A stretch of DNA of 64,000 nucleotides, taken from assembly GCF_020037025.1 (NCBI RefSeq), contig NZ_JAIQLH010000053.1:18601-82600 (forward strand). The letters are read 5' to 3'. Position numbers and translations under genes: made by a program. The notes beneath the pieces were generated by a model. It was not told the origin of the DNA. It made no database searches and saw only the letters and a program-made list of their open reading frames with translations. Positions 52,501-60,390 of this stretch are shown here, piece by piece. Origin of the DNA: Streptomyces huiliensis. GTDB lineage: Bacteria; Actinomycetota; Actinomycetes; Streptomycetales; Streptomycetaceae. The stretch's first letter is position 1. Every line of letters begins with the position of its first letter.

Positions 52501-52954
52501 ACCCTCCGACGCCCACCACTGGCTCGCCGACCACCCCGCGGCCGACCGCCTCGCCTACTTCGCCGCCCTGCTCGACGACGCCCGGGCCTCCGCTGCCGGC
52601 ACCCCCTCCCTCCTGGCGGCCCTCGCCGACCGCGCCACCGACGCCGAACGCCACCGGCTCCTCACCCAAGCCGTCCTCGACCACACCGCCGCCGTCCTGC
52701 ACCGCGACCCCGGAAGCCTCACCGCCACCACCGCGTTCAACACCGTCGGCCTCGACTCCCTCATGGCCACCGGCCTGCGCGTCCGACTCGAAGCCGACAC
52801 CGGCCTGCGCATCCCGCCCAGCGCCATGTGGGCACAGCCCAACCCCGCCGCCCTCGCCGACTACCTCCTCGAACACCTCGACGTCGAGCCCGTACACCAC
52901 GACGGAGACAACCCGCGCCGCCATCCGGGACGATGCTCCACCGCACAGCCTTAG
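46568..52954 (+). CDS. Single-module highly reducing type I polyketide synthase (KS-AT-DH-ER-KR-ACP)
   Basis: A 2128-aa PKS. KS is about residues 9-425, with Cys178 in VEGACASSVVAIH, then EAHGPGTAAGDPVE and KSNIGHCEAASG. AT is about 545-860 with Ser635 in GYSMGE. The specificity segment AVDAASHTAHM is nearer the YASH (methylmalonyl) than the HAFH (malonyl) type. DH is about 925-1195 (His934 in DHAFNGVPVLP, Asp1106 in LLDGAGQ). ER is about 1425-1745 (HSASGGTGLAAV near 1562). KR is about 1765-1945 (GGLGGLGLLAADRL, Tyr1909 in YSAANAW). ACP Ser2064 lies in GLDSLMATGL. This is the domain order of iterative mycocerosate-synthase-like enzymes, predicting a saturated, perhaps methyl-branched chain. 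There is no thioesterase. GGAGG precedes ATG 46568 by 7 nt. Confidence 0.95.
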   Translation: MTSSSSGRSIAIVGAACRLPGAVNSLGGLWKLLAREHDAIRAVPPGRWTPEDLAELPAPVVERMTHGGFLDDDVYAFDATWFGMSEQEARFTDPQHRLLLEVVWEALEHAGMPPHGLAGTRVAQLYGCYAKDYLLRSFGDIADTDPYAFLSGIDSMTTGRVAFLLDLRGPGAAVEGACASSVVAIHTACQALRAGEADLALAGGAQLSLSAQAMAPFARWEPYSRTGRSRPFDVRADGYARSEGCGIVVLKRLEDARRDGDRVLAVLRGSAVNTSGSRTRFTATSRTAQVEVYRAALERSGVDPADVGMVEAHGPGTAAGDPVEFAAVAEVYGRGRDRCALGSVKSNIGHCEAASGVAGLLKVIGALRHGAVPATLHFTRWNDAIDPAGTRLFVPTAMTRWPVTGGARLAAVSSFGVSGTNGHLVVEAAPERPRRPARAVPSTTGRDSTPPGPSVRAFCLSGRTEDAVRAGARRLADWLRDEGAREPLHDVAHTLAVRRSHAAYRAAVIAKDRRELVRRLGAFHAGKDSEVTPHTAVVPQAPGPGPVWVFPGHGSQWAGMCRELLDGDESFTSVIDELGPLVRAESGFLLRDVLTAPETVRGFGRVQPTLFAVQLGLAAMWRSWGVEPAAIIGYSMGEVAAAVAAGALTVADGVRVICRRSRRVATTAGRGLMASVALGHAEVERRLAEDGAAGVEVAVVTAPNATVVGGDADAVRALVERWDARGVAIRLVAVDAASHTAHMAPLRNDLLEELGAIRPARPQVPFYTTALADPRARAAFDGGYWFTNLRKPVRLAQAVRAAFEDGYRLFVELGPHPLLAAAIPACADGAVAVVPSLLRDHDDARTFLTHVTAYHAAGGVVDWSRHYGDGELVDAPPTTWDRRHLEVPAPARPAAGRPDGHPLTGPHLTDPETDGRSLWQTTILPERVPWLSDHAFNGVPVLPTTGCAEMCLQAATEYFRVSPRQVAVDDLRIHRALALARPTAVTMHATSLGSGRSRWTLESGNASDGRTRHATARLRLLPDDPPPAGQADLEALLRARQEDLDADDFYTWAHDRLGVGYGPAFRPLHSLRAAGGPAGSVLAHFALPDTARAGSRSMHCHPVLLDGAGQTFVAAWRQAAAVASGGLVGEGIGRLRLYGDLPPSGWYHAVVESSGPRSAVGRVRVLGEDGTVAAELHGVRAASVPLRTPEELFQSRLLEVAWSEQEPPTPADGEAGDWLLVHTGDRHPLAGPLAAALKAAGARATVVRDGDAPTPAELLADGERGRAGVVFLPASTADGEPPEPVRSARHHTTRLLELARTLAALETERPLRLWALTLQGEAVRQGEAPDLAQAGLRGALRTLGHEYPRLSPSFLDTDPHTPLRHLARELLACPASDDQIAYRHGRRLRAAVSPAPLTHGDRRTRTVDHGRDRVDLAVRTVGDIGSLELRAGDRRPPGPGEVEVHVHASGLNYANVLAATGVYQTFRTADDPAIRLAFDCAGLVSAVGDGVTHLEAGDRVALCVPTTSPSFSSFVTLPADWHVIPAPDCMSTTDAATLPLAYLTAWHGLRLLARLRPGERVLIHSASGGTGLAAVNVARLCGAHVLATAGSHAKRAYLRALGVEHVMDSRTVDFADEIRDLTDGQGVDVVLNSLTGPALSASLELLSPGGRFIEIGKRDVYDGTRISLLALRGNISFHVVDGGLLVAGSGFAKAAAKLSKALRQGLLPPLPVVTYPVDDAETAYRTMAQARHVAKLALTWPTTGTTTLPVAPEDVPVTRPDGAYVISGGLGGLGLLAADRLARSGAGTVVLASRHAPRPDTARAIERLRALGTRVEVVPADIAAPETAGRLVQAATATGHALRGVLHAAAVIDDATVATITPELVDRVWRPKALGAWHLHHATKDHYLDWWVAYSSSAATLGNAGQAAYSAANAWLEEFTSWRRAQGLPATCIAWGPWAEVGAGTAMRDRGYAMISPEDGMDALHRLLTHDRARTTYTPSDAHHWLADHPAADRLAYFAALLDDARASAAGTPSLLAALADRATDAERHRLLTQAVLDHTAAVLHRDPGSLTATTAFNTVGLDSLMATGLRVRLEADTGLRIPPSAMWAQPNPAALADYLLEHLDVEPVHHDGDNPRRHPGRCSTAQP

Positions 52955-53049
52955 CGACCGAAGGTCCAGGGACCGCGATGCAGTGGGATCCCCATATCAC
53001 CGGTTCGTGGGACGGGTGGTGTCCCTGAGCAGGGACGGGCGTTAGCGGG

Positions 53050-53445
53050 GTGGATGTGCGCCCGGCGGCGCGCCATCGAGGGGTCATCGAGGGGTCCGCG
53101 TCCGCTCCGGAAGGCTCCTCCATCAGAATCACCGGTGGGGACACCGGCCGGGGAGGCCACCCCATCCGGGCGGGCGGCGGGCTCAGTTACGCCGCCGTGC
53201 TGAGTGGCACGCCCGGAGCGGGCGACATCGTGCTGGGAGGCGGGTACAGCCACACCACGCGCCGCCCGTACGGCGGCCTCGTCGGCGGCAGCAGGCTCGA
53301 TGCCGGGGCCGGCAACGACACCATCACTGCGTACATGCCCTTCGGGGTCGTCCACTGCGGTGCCGGAAACGACAGCTACACATACGTGGGACGGCGTGGC
53401 TTGCCCGACCACCGAACCTGCGGGCACATCAGCCGCGCCAGGTAG
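53050..53445 (+). CDS. RTX-like (hemolysin-type Ca-binding) repeat fragment
   Basis: A 131-aa frame from GTG 53050 containing two partial glycine-rich calcium-binding nonapeptide patterns (SRLDAGAGNDTITAYM and VHCGAGNDSYTYVG) and an upstream beta-helix-like AGDIVLGGGYSHTT. No signal peptide or secretion domain is visible, and the start has no good RBS. It is probably a leftover of a larger secreted protein rather than a complete gene. It follows the PKS by 95 bp. Confidence 0.45.
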   Translation: MDVRPAARHRGVIEGSASAPEGSSIRITGGDTGRGGHPIRAGGGLSYAAVLSGTPGAGDIVLGGGYSHTTRRPYGGLVGGSRLDAGAGNDTITAYMPFGVVHCGAGNDSYTYVGRRGLPDHRTCGHISRAR

Positions 53446-53470
53446 ACGGTGATCGACTGGCCGTCCAGGA

Positions 53471-54382
53471 TCAGCCTGCGCTCTGGCCCCATGGAGATGG
53501 TCCCCTGTCCGACGCGCGACGGCTGGCGTCCGACCATTCGTCACTGTTCCACATGACGGGCATGGCACCGACGGGTTCGAACCGGATCTGCGGGTCGTTG
53601 CTCTGGACGAGGCTGAACAGGCGGCGGCGAAGTACGGCCGCTTGACGGGCCTGGTCGGCGATGACATCCAGGACGATCTGCGCCGCCTTGGGGCAGGTCG
53701 TCGTAAACCTGTCGTAGTCGCTGAAGGCGAGGACCAGTCCGGCGTCTTCGGGAGCGTCGTCGTAGCCGCCGTAGCAGGCCACGTCGCCGAGGCAGTCGTC
53801 GAGCGCGTCCAGGTTGTGCCCGTAGTGGTCGGGGAAGTCCAGGGCTGCGGCCATGGCACGGTGCATGTCTCGCTCCGTGTTCCACTGGCCGGCTTCCAGG
53901 CGGATCACGCGGAAGCCGCGGTCTTCGAGACGCTCCGCCGCCTGTGTGAAAAGGCGCTTGCGCCAGAAGAGGGTGACGAAGGTGTTGTTCATGTACTCAA
54001 TGCCGGGAAGCCGAGTCGTCGCGGTGGTCTGTTTCGCTTCGCTCCGGTAGGCATCGAGGAGACGGAAGAACTCTTCGACGGGGGTCGAGCCGTCCGGGGT
54101 GTGGCGCTCGATGTCGGCTGCCCAGCCGAGCGCGCTGCCGCCGCCAAGGTGTGTCCCGAGCCACTGGCTGAAGGCTCCGCCGGGCCAGAAGTCGCAGGGC
54201 TCGCCGATGGAGTGCACACCAAGGGCTACCTGGTAACCGATCAGCATGGACTGCAGATCGTGGAGTGAGCCGCCGGGCAGCCACATGCCGGGCCGGAGAC
54301 GGATCTGGTCCAGGAAGTCGTACGCGTCCGCGCAGTCCTGCCAGTGCTTGACGGTGCGGCTCGGGAGGTCTTCGGTCGGCAT
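53471..54382 (-). CDS. Barstar-domain protein
   Basis: A 303-aa protein from ATG 54382. The C-terminal half contains a barstar-like fold: FRVIRLEAGQWNTERDMHRA, then the key stretch ALDFPDHYGHNLDALDDCLG (about residues 183-202), where barstar presents the acidic helix that binds barnase. The N-terminal ~130 residues form a separate domain (YDFLDQIRLRPGMWLPGGSL). Barstars neutralise guanyl ribonucleases; no barnase-like gene is visible next to it, so it may be an orphan immunity gene. It is convergent with the RTX-like fragment. Confidence 0.8.
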   Translation of the reverse strand: MPTEDLPSRTVKHWQDCADAYDFLDQIRLRPGMWLPGGSLHDLQSMLIGYQVALGVHSIGEPCDFWPGGAFSQWLGTHLGGGSALGWAADIERHTPDGSTPVEEFFRLLDAYRSEAKQTTATTRLPGIEYMNNTFVTLFWRKRLFTQAAERLEDRGFRVIRLEAGQWNTERDMHRAMAAALDFPDHYGHNLDALDDCLGDVACYGGYDDAPEDAGLVLAFSDYDRFTTTCPKAAQIVLDVIADQARQAAVLRRRLFSLVQSNDPQIRFEPVGAMPVMWNSDEWSDASRRASDRGPSPWGQSAG

Positions 54383-54431
54383 GTTCCGACCCTACGGCGT
54401 GAACGGGTGCTGTCGCGGGCCGGATGGGCCT

Positions 54432-57257
54432 TCATTCCTGGTGGTCGGCCGACGCGAGGGCCCCGTCGATGAGGTCACGCAGCTGGGAGCGGGCGGTGAT
54501 GCCCAGTTTGGGGAAGCTGCGGTAGAGGTGCGAGCTGACCGTGCGTGGGGAGAGGAAGAGCTTCTCGGCGATCTCGCGGTTGGTCAGTCCGCGCGCGGCG
54601 AGCCTGATGATCTGTTGTTGTTGCGGGGAGAGTGCGGCGAGCGCGTCGGGGGCCGTGTCCGTGACGTCGAGGCCGGCGGCGCGCGCTTCGGCCCGCGCGC
54701 GCTCGACCCACGGGCGGGCGCCCAGACGGCGGAAGGTCTCCAGGGCTTCGGTGAACGGCTCCCGCGCCTCTGCGATGCGCCGACGGCGCCGCAGCCACTC
54801 GGCGAAGTCGAGCAGGGTTTGCGCGCGTTCGAAAGGCCAGTGCTCAAGCACCGGGTCGGCCAGGGCCGCCCGGAAGTGCGGCTCGGCTTCCTCGGGGTCG
54901 GCCAGCAGGCCACGGGCTCGGCTGATCAGCGCGCGCAGGCGGGGTGAGGCGTCGGCCGCGAGCGCGCGTGCGCACCGTTCGACGATCGTGGCCGCGTCCT
55001 GGCGGCGGCCGCAGCGCACGGCGGCGGCGGCCAGATCCGCGAGGGCCGGGAAGGAGGCGTGGTAGTGCACGGGCGCGCCATCCGCCGTGAAAGCCAGGCG
55101 GAGTTGGTCGTAGGCGGTCTCGTACGCGCCGTCCGCGGCCGCCGCGGCGCCGAGCGCACGACGGGCGTAGACCGAGACCGAGCGGCTTTCCAGCGGATCG
55201 ATCAGGGCGAGGGCCTCACCGGCCCGGGCGCGGGCCACCGTCGCGTCCCCCTGGTAGGCCAGCACGGTGGCGTCCACGGTGGCCGCACAGGCGGCGGCGT
55301 GGTCGAGGCCGGCCGCCCGGGCGACCGCGGTGGTGCGGGCGCAGGCCTGCCGGGCCTGGTCCCACCGTCCTCGTTCCGCATAGGCCCAGGCGACCGCGCC
55401 GCCCAGACCCTCCGGCAGCGCTCCCCGCACCTCCCAGCGGTCGAAGGCCCTGTCGAAGGCGCGGACCGCCCGCGGGGTCTCGTCCAGCAACCACGCCATG
55501 ATCCCGACGGTGATGAGCTGTTCCGGCCGGGCCTCCGCCTCGGCGGCCAACCGCGGGAGCAGGGAGACGAACGCGCCCCTGCCGCCGAAGGGGTCCGTCA
55601 CGGTCCTCACCCAGGTGCGCAGGCCCGCGGACGAGGCGTCCTCGGGAAGGCGTTCCAGAATGTCCTGGATGCGGTGGTGCTGGGTGTCGTCTCCGGAGTA
55701 GAAGCGGACCACGGCGGCGCCGGCCAGGAGGTCCAGCGCGGCGGCGGGCCGGGAGGCCGCCCATTCCTCGGCGGCGTCGGTCAGGCGGGAGAAGACCGGA
55801 GTGTGGCGCAGGGTCAGGATCGCCAGCCGGCCGGCCTGCACGGCGGCGGAGGCCAGCAGCGACGGGTCGTCCGTGCGCGCGCGGGCCGCGGCGGCCAGTT
55901 CCTCGACCCACGCGAGGTCACCGGTGAACACGGCCGCCGAAGCGGCTTCGACCAGCAGCCGGGCGCTGTCCTCGCGCCGCGGGGTCGCGAGCTCCGCCGC
56001 ACGTTGGAGGGCCTCGGCCGCCGCCGCGTGGCCACCGCGGCGGCGGGCCCGGTCGGCGGTCCGCTCCAGCTCCGCCGCCACAGCCGCGTCCGGGCCCGGG
56101 CAGGCGGCGGCCAGATGCCAGGCACGCCGGTCCGGTTCGTCCCGCAGCAGCTCGGCGAGCGTGAGATGAGCCTCGCGGCGGGCGCCCGCGGACGCGGCGT
56201 GGTACACGGCGGACCGGATCAGCGGGTGGCGGAACCGGAGGTCCCGGCCGGTTCGCCGGACCAGGCCGGCCTGCTCGGCGGGCAGCCAGGTGGTGTCCTC
56301 GGCGTTCGGCAGCCCGGACGAGACGGCGATCGGGGAGTCGACGCGGTCCATGGCGGCCAGGAGCAGAAGGGCCCGCTTCGTGTCGGCGGGGAGGCCGTCG
56401 AGGCGGGCGGCGAAGATCAGCTCCAGGTGATCGGTGAGAGGGAGCGGACCCGCTGACGGCAGTCTTGTGGCCGCGCCCTGGGCGGTGGCCGCCCTCGCGA
56501 GTTCCACCAGTGCCAAGGGGTTGCCGCCCGCTTGGTCGAGGATGCGCGTCCTGGTGTGGCCGGTGGGACTCTTCGGCTGCCGGTCCAGCAGCCGGTTCGC
56601 CGCGGCGTCGTCGAGCGGTTCGAGGACGAGCGTGGGTGTGTGCCGGTCGAACCCCGCGAGGTGGTCGCCGTCACGGACCGCGATCAGCATCGTGACCGGT
56701 TCGCCTTCCAGCCGCCTGGCGGCGAAGGACAGTGCGTCCAGGGAAGCGCGGTCGCACCACTGCGCGTCGTCGAGCACCACGAGGACGGGCTGCCGGTCGC
56801 CCAGGGCTGAGAGCAGGCTCAGCACGGCGACCCCGATCAACAGCGGATCGGGTGACAGTGGATCGGGTGTGCTCGCGTGCCGGGGCGTGGCCGGTCCCGC
56901 GCCCAAGGCGTCCTGTATCGCGGTGCGCTGCCTCTCCGGCAGTTCGTCCACCTCCGCCCGCAGCGGACGCAGCAACTGGTGCAGGGCGGAGAACGCCAGC
57001 TTCGACTCCGACTCGCTGCCTTCGGCGCGCAGTACGCGAGCACCGCTCGCCTCGGCCCGGTGCGCCGCACGGTCCAGCAGGGCGCTCTTCCCCATGCCCA
57101 TGCCACCGACGAGCTTCACCACCGGGTCGGCCGACGCCGACGCCGACTCCACCGCACCAAAGAGGCGTCCCAGCTCCGCGTCCCGGCCGACGAACGGCTC
57201 ACCCGGATCCGGCTCCGGTCCCGTGACCGCGTCAAGGTCACCTGTGTGCTCGTCCAC
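54432..57257 (-). CDS. LuxR-family LAL transcriptional activator
   Basis: A 941-aa regulator. An N-terminal ATPase region carries Walker A GGMGMGKSALL (residues 51-61) and Walker B-like PVLVVLDDAQWCD. A long helical middle follows, and the C-terminal LuxR helix-turn-helix reads LTNREIAEKLFLSPRTVSSH. LAL proteins usually activate adjoining biosynthetic or catabolic operons in response to a ligand. GTG start at 57257. It is divergent from the MBL-fold and esterase genes across a 178-bp gap, so it probably controls them and may control the PKS operon. Confidence 0.93.
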   Translation of the reverse strand: MDEHTGDLDAVTGPEPDPGEPFVGRDAELGRLFGAVESASASADPVVKLVGGMGMGKSALLDRAAHRAEASGARVLRAEGSESESKLAFSALHQLLRPLRAEVDELPERQRTAIQDALGAGPATPRHASTPDPLSPDPLLIGVAVLSLLSALGDRQPVLVVLDDAQWCDRASLDALSFAARRLEGEPVTMLIAVRDGDHLAGFDRHTPTLVLEPLDDAAANRLLDRQPKSPTGHTRTRILDQAGGNPLALVELARAATAQGAATRLPSAGPLPLTDHLELIFAARLDGLPADTKRALLLLAAMDRVDSPIAVSSGLPNAEDTTWLPAEQAGLVRRTGRDLRFRHPLIRSAVYHAASAGARREAHLTLAELLRDEPDRRAWHLAAACPGPDAAVAAELERTADRARRRGGHAAAAEALQRAAELATPRREDSARLLVEAASAAVFTGDLAWVEELAAAARARTDDPSLLASAAVQAGRLAILTLRHTPVFSRLTDAAEEWAASRPAAALDLLAGAAVVRFYSGDDTQHHRIQDILERLPEDASSAGLRTWVRTVTDPFGGRGAFVSLLPRLAAEAEARPEQLITVGIMAWLLDETPRAVRAFDRAFDRWEVRGALPEGLGGAVAWAYAERGRWDQARQACARTTAVARAAGLDHAAACAATVDATVLAYQGDATVARARAGEALALIDPLESRSVSVYARRALGAAAAADGAYETAYDQLRLAFTADGAPVHYHASFPALADLAAAAVRCGRRQDAATIVERCARALAADASPRLRALISRARGLLADPEEAEPHFRAALADPVLEHWPFERAQTLLDFAEWLRRRRRIAEAREPFTEALETFRRLGARPWVERARAEARAAGLDVTDTAPDALAALSPQQQQIIRLAARGLTNREIAEKLFLSPRTVSSHLYRSFPKLGITARSQLRDLIDGALASADHQE

Positions 57258-57435
57258 GGGGTCTCCACGCGTCGTGGCTCGCGAACGGGAGCCGCCTCGC
57301 CTCGTCCGCCCAGGCTACAGGCGGCCGCGCCCCGTGCCCGGGCCGTGCGCACAGGTGCAGTCACCTTACGGATACCCCGGCTGCCGAGGCCGCTCGTACG
57401 GTTCGGGAAACGCCCCGAATTCGCTAGGACGCCTC
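57258..57435. promoter_or_regulatory. Divergent promoter region between LAL regulator and MBL/esterase genes
   Basis: The 178 bp between two divergent starts must hold both promoters. A less GC-rich stretch near 57355-57420 (CAGTCACCTTACGGATACC; CCCCGAATTCGCTAGGAC) leads into the MBL gene. No operator could be identified with confidence. Confidence 0.55.
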
Positions 57436-58350
57436 ATGGACCACATCATGCTCGGCAACGTCTGCGTCACCCGCGTATGGGAATACTTCGGCCCCGTCGG
57501 AATGACGTCCGACACCTTCTTCCCGGAAATCCCGAAGGAAGTATGGGAAGACGGCGACTCCTGGCTGACCCCGCATTTCGTGGGTCCCGACACCGGCATC
57601 GTGAATTCCGCGATCCAGACCTGGCTGCTGCGCAGCGAGGGCAAGACCATCCTCGTCGACACCGGCGTCGGCAACCACAAAGAGCGCCCGTACGCGCCGG
57701 TCTGGAGCCACCTCACAACGGACTTCCTGGCCAATCTCGCCCGGGCCGGAGTCGAGCCCGAAGACGTGGACATCGTGATCAACACGCATCTCCACATCGA
57801 TCACGTCGGCTGGAACACCTACCTGGACGGCCGGCAATGGGTACCCACTTTCCCCAACGCCATCTATCTGATGCCGAAGGACGACTTCGACTTCTGGAAT
57901 CCCGAGAACGGCCACAAGCCGCTGCTCGGCCGGGGCAACCAGAACGTCTTCGAGGACAGCGTGGCTCCGGTGCACCGGGCCGGCCGGACGCTGCTGTGGG
58001 AGAACAGTCACCGGATCGACGCCGCCCTGCGCCTGGACGCGGCTCCCGGACACACCCCCGGCTCCTCCGTCCTGACCCTCACCTCCGGCACGGACCGCGC
58101 CGTGTTCGTAGGCGACATGCTGCACAGCCCGGTGCAGATCCTCGAACCGGACGCCAACAGCTGCTTCTGCGAGGACCCGGAGGGCGCCCGCGCCACCCGC
58201 CGCAAGGTGCTGGGCTGGGCGGCCGACAACAACGCACTCGTGCTCCCCGCGCACCTGGGCGGCCACGGGGCCGCCGAAGTGGTCCGTGAGGGAGGCGCGT
58301 TCGCCATCAAGGGCTGGGCCCCCTTCGCCCCGTACACCGAGCGGGCCTGA
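57436..58350 (+). CDS. Metallo-beta-lactamase-fold hydrolase
   Basis: A 304-aa MBL-fold protein with the metal-binding motif INTHLHIDHVGW (His118-x-His120-x-Asp122-His123), a downstream His in DAAPGHTPGSSVL and an Asp in AVFVGDMLHSP, which completes the dinuclear site. The C-terminal VLPAHLGGHG supplies the last His. It hydrolyses esters, lactones or thioesters; a lactonase or thioesterase-like role is plausible next to a PKS that lacks a release domain. ATG 57436 with AGGAC upstream. A carboxylesterase follows 22 bp downstream on the same strand, so they are cotranscribed. Confidence 0.9.
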   Translation: MDHIMLGNVCVTRVWEYFGPVGMTSDTFFPEIPKEVWEDGDSWLTPHFVGPDTGIVNSAIQTWLLRSEGKTILVDTGVGNHKERPYAPVWSHLTTDFLANLARAGVEPEDVDIVINTHLHIDHVGWNTYLDGRQWVPTFPNAIYLMPKDDFDFWNPENGHKPLLGRGNQNVFEDSVAPVHRAGRTLLWENSHRIDAALRLDAAPGHTPGSSVLTLTSGTDRAVFVGDMLHSPVQILEPDANSCFCEDPEGARATRRKVLGWAADNNALVLPAHLGGHGAAEVVREGGAFAIKGWAPFAPYTERA

Positions 58351-58372
58351 GGCCCCGCGGAAAGGCACCACC

Positions 58373-59887
58373 GTGAACCGCCACCCCGACCCCACCGTGA
58401 ACCACCGCCCCGACCCCGTCGTGACCACCGCGCAGGGAGCCGTCCGCGGCCTGCGCCAGGGCGACACCACCGCCTTCCTGAACATCCCCTACGCCGCCGC
58501 GCCCCGCGGCGCCGGCCGGTTCGCGCCGCCACGGCCACACGAGCCGTGGGACGGCGTACGCGACGCGACCGTGCCGGGACCCAACGCGCCGCAGTCCGAG
58601 CGCAGGCTCGGCCGCATCGACATGTCCCCCTACTTCGGCAACGGTTGGAGCCGCGGCGAGGACTACCTCACCGTCAACGTCTGGGCACCCGCGGCCGTGA
58701 ACGGTAACTCACCCGTCATGGTCTTCGTCCACGGCGGCGCGTTCGTCGCCGGATCGACGCGGTCCGCGCTCTACGACGGCTCCGCCTTCGCCCGCGACGG
58801 CGTCGTCCTCGTCACCCTCAACTACCGGCTCGGCATCGCCGGATTCCTCGACCTCCCCGGCGCGCCCGCCAACCGCGGCCTGCTCGACGTCGTCGCCGCA
58901 TTGCGCTGGGTGAAGGAGAACATCACCGCCTTCGGCGGTGACCCGCACAACGTCACCCTCTTCGGCCAGTCGGCCGGGGCGACCATCGTCTGCGGCGTCC
59001 TCGCCACCCCCGACGCCACCGGCCTCTTCCGCCGGGCGATCGTCCAAAGCGGCAGCGGCCTGGGGGCGTTCACGACCGAGCAGGCCGCCCGCGTCACCAG
59101 GGCAGCGGCCGAGTCCCTGGGCGTCGAGCCCCATGCCGACGCCTTCGCGGACCTCCCCGACGAGCGCCTGGTCGAGGCCGCCTCCCACCTCACGGGCATC
59201 GACCTGCACACCGACACCCACCACGACCCGCTGATCGGACTGAGCCCCTTCAGCCTGGTCCTCGACACCCAACCCGCCGAATCCGTCGCCGCCGGGCTGA
59301 GCGCCGACATCGACCTGCTCATCGGGACCACCACCGAGGAGGGGCGTCTCTACCTGGTGCCCGTGGACAAGTACGCCACCTCGACCGCCGAGGACGTCGA
59401 CGACGCGGCGGCGCGCGCGCACCCGAACGCGGCCCGACTCGTCGAGACCTACCGGACGACACGCCCCGAGGCGTCCTACGGCGAGCTGCGCTCCGCCATC
59501 ATGGGCGACGCGCTGTTCGGCGCCGGCAGCTGGGCCCTGGCCGGGGCACACGCCGCACACGGCCGGTCCGCCACGTACGCCTACGAGTTCGCCTGGCGCT
59601 CCCCGGCCCTGGACGGACAGCTCGGCGCCGCCCACGCGGTCGAGCTGCCCTTCGTCTTCGATCTCGCGTGGCTCCCCCGGTTGCGAGGCGCCGACGCCCT
59701 GCTCGGCCCCGACGAGCCCCTCGCGGCGCTCGCCGCCGGCATGCACGGGACCTGGGTCCGGTTCGCCAGGACCGGCAACCCCGGCTGGGACCCGTACGAC
59801 ACCAAGCGCAGGTCCACCATGCGCATGGACGCCGAGTGGACCCAGGTCGACGACCCCCGCAGCCGGGAACGACAGGCCTGGCGCTGA
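58373..59887 (+). CDS. Type-B carboxylesterase/lipase (alpha/beta hydrolase)
   Basis: A 504-aa esterase with the oxyanion region VMVFVHGGAFVAGS and nucleophile Ser200 in TLFGQSAGATIV. The acidic residue lies in IGTTTEEGRLYLVP, and the likely catalytic His is in LGAAHAVELPFVF. GTG start at 58373 with GGAAAGG about 7 nt upstream. There is no signal peptide, so it is cytoplasmic. The gene follows the MBL-fold hydrolase by 22 bp, and the pair probably acts on one ester or lactone compound. The substrate is unknown; release or detoxification of the neighbouring PKS product is one possibility. Confidence 0.92.
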   Translation: MNRHPDPTVNHRPDPVVTTAQGAVRGLRQGDTTAFLNIPYAAAPRGAGRFAPPRPHEPWDGVRDATVPGPNAPQSERRLGRIDMSPYFGNGWSRGEDYLTVNVWAPAAVNGNSPVMVFVHGGAFVAGSTRSALYDGSAFARDGVVLVTLNYRLGIAGFLDLPGAPANRGLLDVVAALRWVKENITAFGGDPHNVTLFGQSAGATIVCGVLATPDATGLFRRAIVQSGSGLGAFTTEQAARVTRAAAESLGVEPHADAFADLPDERLVEAASHLTGIDLHTDTHHDPLIGLSPFSLVLDTQPAESVAAGLSADIDLLIGTTTEEGRLYLVPVDKYATSTAEDVDDAAARAHPNAARLVETYRTTRPEASYGELRSAIMGDALFGAGSWALAGAHAAHGRSATYAYEFAWRSPALDGQLGAAHAVELPFVFDLAWLPRLRGADALLGPDEPLAALAAGMHGTWVRFARTGNPGWDPYDTKRRSTMRMDAEWTQVDDPRSRERQAWR

Positions 59888-60076
59888 CCGTCGTACACGA
59901 CGTCCCTATGCACCCCCTTGAACGAGAACCACGGGCGCCGGCCTGCCGCGAGCGCGGCCGGCAGCGCACAGCGCACAGCGCATCGTGACCCGGGCCGGCT
60001 GGGCGGCGGGCGGGCCCAGGACTTGTCCGGTCGATCGGGTTCTTTGGTCAGCAGAGCAGGCCATAGGGCGACGAGC

Positions 60077-60390
60077 ATGGGCATGCGGGCGGCCATCGAG
60101 GCCCTGGCGGAGGAAGCCGAACGGCTGCTCCGTGATCAAGTGTGGGTTCTCACACCCGACGACCGTGTCGTCGCAGCGAAGGCTTCCGCCGACCTGCATG
60201 CCGCCATGGGTGCGCCGCAGTCTCAGCAGGCCTTGCCTGAAGTCGTCCGGCTGGAACACTTGCGGGGAGGCCCTCGCCGCTGTGGCCATCGCCCTGGGCC
60301 CACGTGCACGGCCGCCTGGCCTGGTTCCTCGGCGCAGCCGCCACCACGCTCAGTGGCACGACGGCCGCGCTGAGCGGGGGTCCTGGCGGC
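60077..60390 (+). pseudogene. Frameshifted small hypothetical gene
   Basis: From ATG 60077 a natural helical sequence reads AAIEALAEEAERLLRDQVWV then VVAAKASADLHAAMGAPQSQ and LPEVVRLEHL. Near 60260 protein-like sequence moves to another frame (GEALAAVAIALG), and near 60300 to the third (HGRLAWFLGAAATTLSGTTA). Two shifts in about 130 bp suggest a decayed gene. The family is not recognised. The 189 bp before it hold nothing I can name. Confidence 0.45.
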
